NCBI GenBank assembly: GCA_007692605.1
Contig: REBS01000073.1
Location: 1 to 34,014 of the forward strand
DNA length: 34,014 nucleotides
Reading direction: 5' to 3'
Origin: Gemmatimonadales bacterium
Lineage (GTDB): Bacteria > Gemmatimonadota > Gemmatimonadetes > Longimicrobiales > Gaopeijiaceae
Position 1 is the first letter of the stretch. Every line of letters begins with the position of its first letter. The notes beneath the pieces are model-generated. The model was given only the letters and a program-made list of their open reading frames with translations, was not told the origin of the DNA and did not search any database. Below, piece after piece: positions 33,919-34,014 of the stretch. The position numbers and the translations under genes were made by a program.

Positions 33919-34014
33919 CTACTGAGCATAGGCGGAGACGGCGAAGCGAATCACGTCGACCAGGCCGTTACCAGTGCGGGGAACCGTCAGGAAATGGAGC
34001 TCCCAGTTGGCTTG
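33919..34014 (-). pseudogene. End of a second, truncated recombinase copy (continues past window)
   Basis: On the minus strand from the window edge the frame reads QANWELHFLTVPRTGNGLVD, then VIRFAVSAYAQ, and stops at TAG 33921-33919. It matches the middle of the catalytic domain of the neighbouring recombinase (GNGLADVVNIAVHAYA) but ends there, without the recombinase and zinc domains. The stop is only 62 nt upstream of the first copy's start. It is probably a paralogue cut off after the catalytic domain, or a small resolvase-like protein. Confidence 0.7.
33960..34014. repeat. 55-bp direct repeat, copy 2 (window edge)
   Basis: This block is identical to 33433-33487 and reaches the window edge, so the true repeat may be longer. 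Confidence 0.95.

Overview
The window is strongly GC-rich, gene-dense chromosomal DNA from a diderm bacterium: it encodes signal-peptide lipoproteins, an outer-membrane porin and a MacB-type exporter with a periplasmic adaptor. The gene families and codon style (secreted amidohydrolases, TPR lipoproteins, a CrtQ-like glycosyltransferase, GTG/TTG starts) fit Gemmatimonadota or a related group. That placement is an inference; no rRNA or other marker gene is present.

Layout. 1-1294: a NUDIX hydrolase cut by the window edge and a divergent DUF1648 membrane protein. 1348-7580: a cluster of three exported amidohydrolases, one lipoprotein on the minus strand and two on the plus strand (a two-domain fusion followed by a single-domain paralogue), closed by a strong intrinsic terminator at 7691-7729. 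7730-8379: a gap without a convincing gene but with an inverted repeat. 8380-12006: two unusual lipoproteins, one built of three repeated helical modules joined by acidic DENG-type linkers, one a TPR-type protein. 12114-14224 (minus): QueE, proline dehydrogenase and a small unknown protein in one overlapping operon. 14400-15212: a methyltransferase with an in-frame 15-nt minisatellite. 15235-15402: a cluster of related hairpins between convergent genes. 15413-18989 (minus): a small holin-like membrane protein, a porin broken by one in-frame TAG, and a coupled YceI/DUF3108 pair.

19246-22492 (plus) is a compact run of an MDR oxidoreductase, a MazG-like pyrophosphohydrolase, a Na+/Pi cotransporter and a PhoU-like regulator. 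The last two look like a sodium-driven phosphate-uptake module. It converges on a second YceI protein (22564-23118) whose upstream region is AT-rich with an imperfect palindrome. A class V aminotransferase follows (minus), then a VapBC toxin-antitoxin pair with a likely operator. 25427-32194 (plus) is a five-gene overlapping operon: ABC ATPase, double-FtsX permease, membrane-fusion protein, family 2 glycosyltransferase and the queuosine enzyme QueG.

32197-34014 is accessory DNA: a large serine recombinase disrupted by a one-base frameshift, convergent with and running into queG, followed immediately by the end of a second recombinase copy that shares a 55-bp identical block with the first. 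This recombinase remnant zone, the amber-interrupted porin, the hairpin cluster and the modular acidic lipoprotein are the most interesting parts. I do not see a complete novel defence or biosynthetic system, CRISPR array, tRNA or rRNA.
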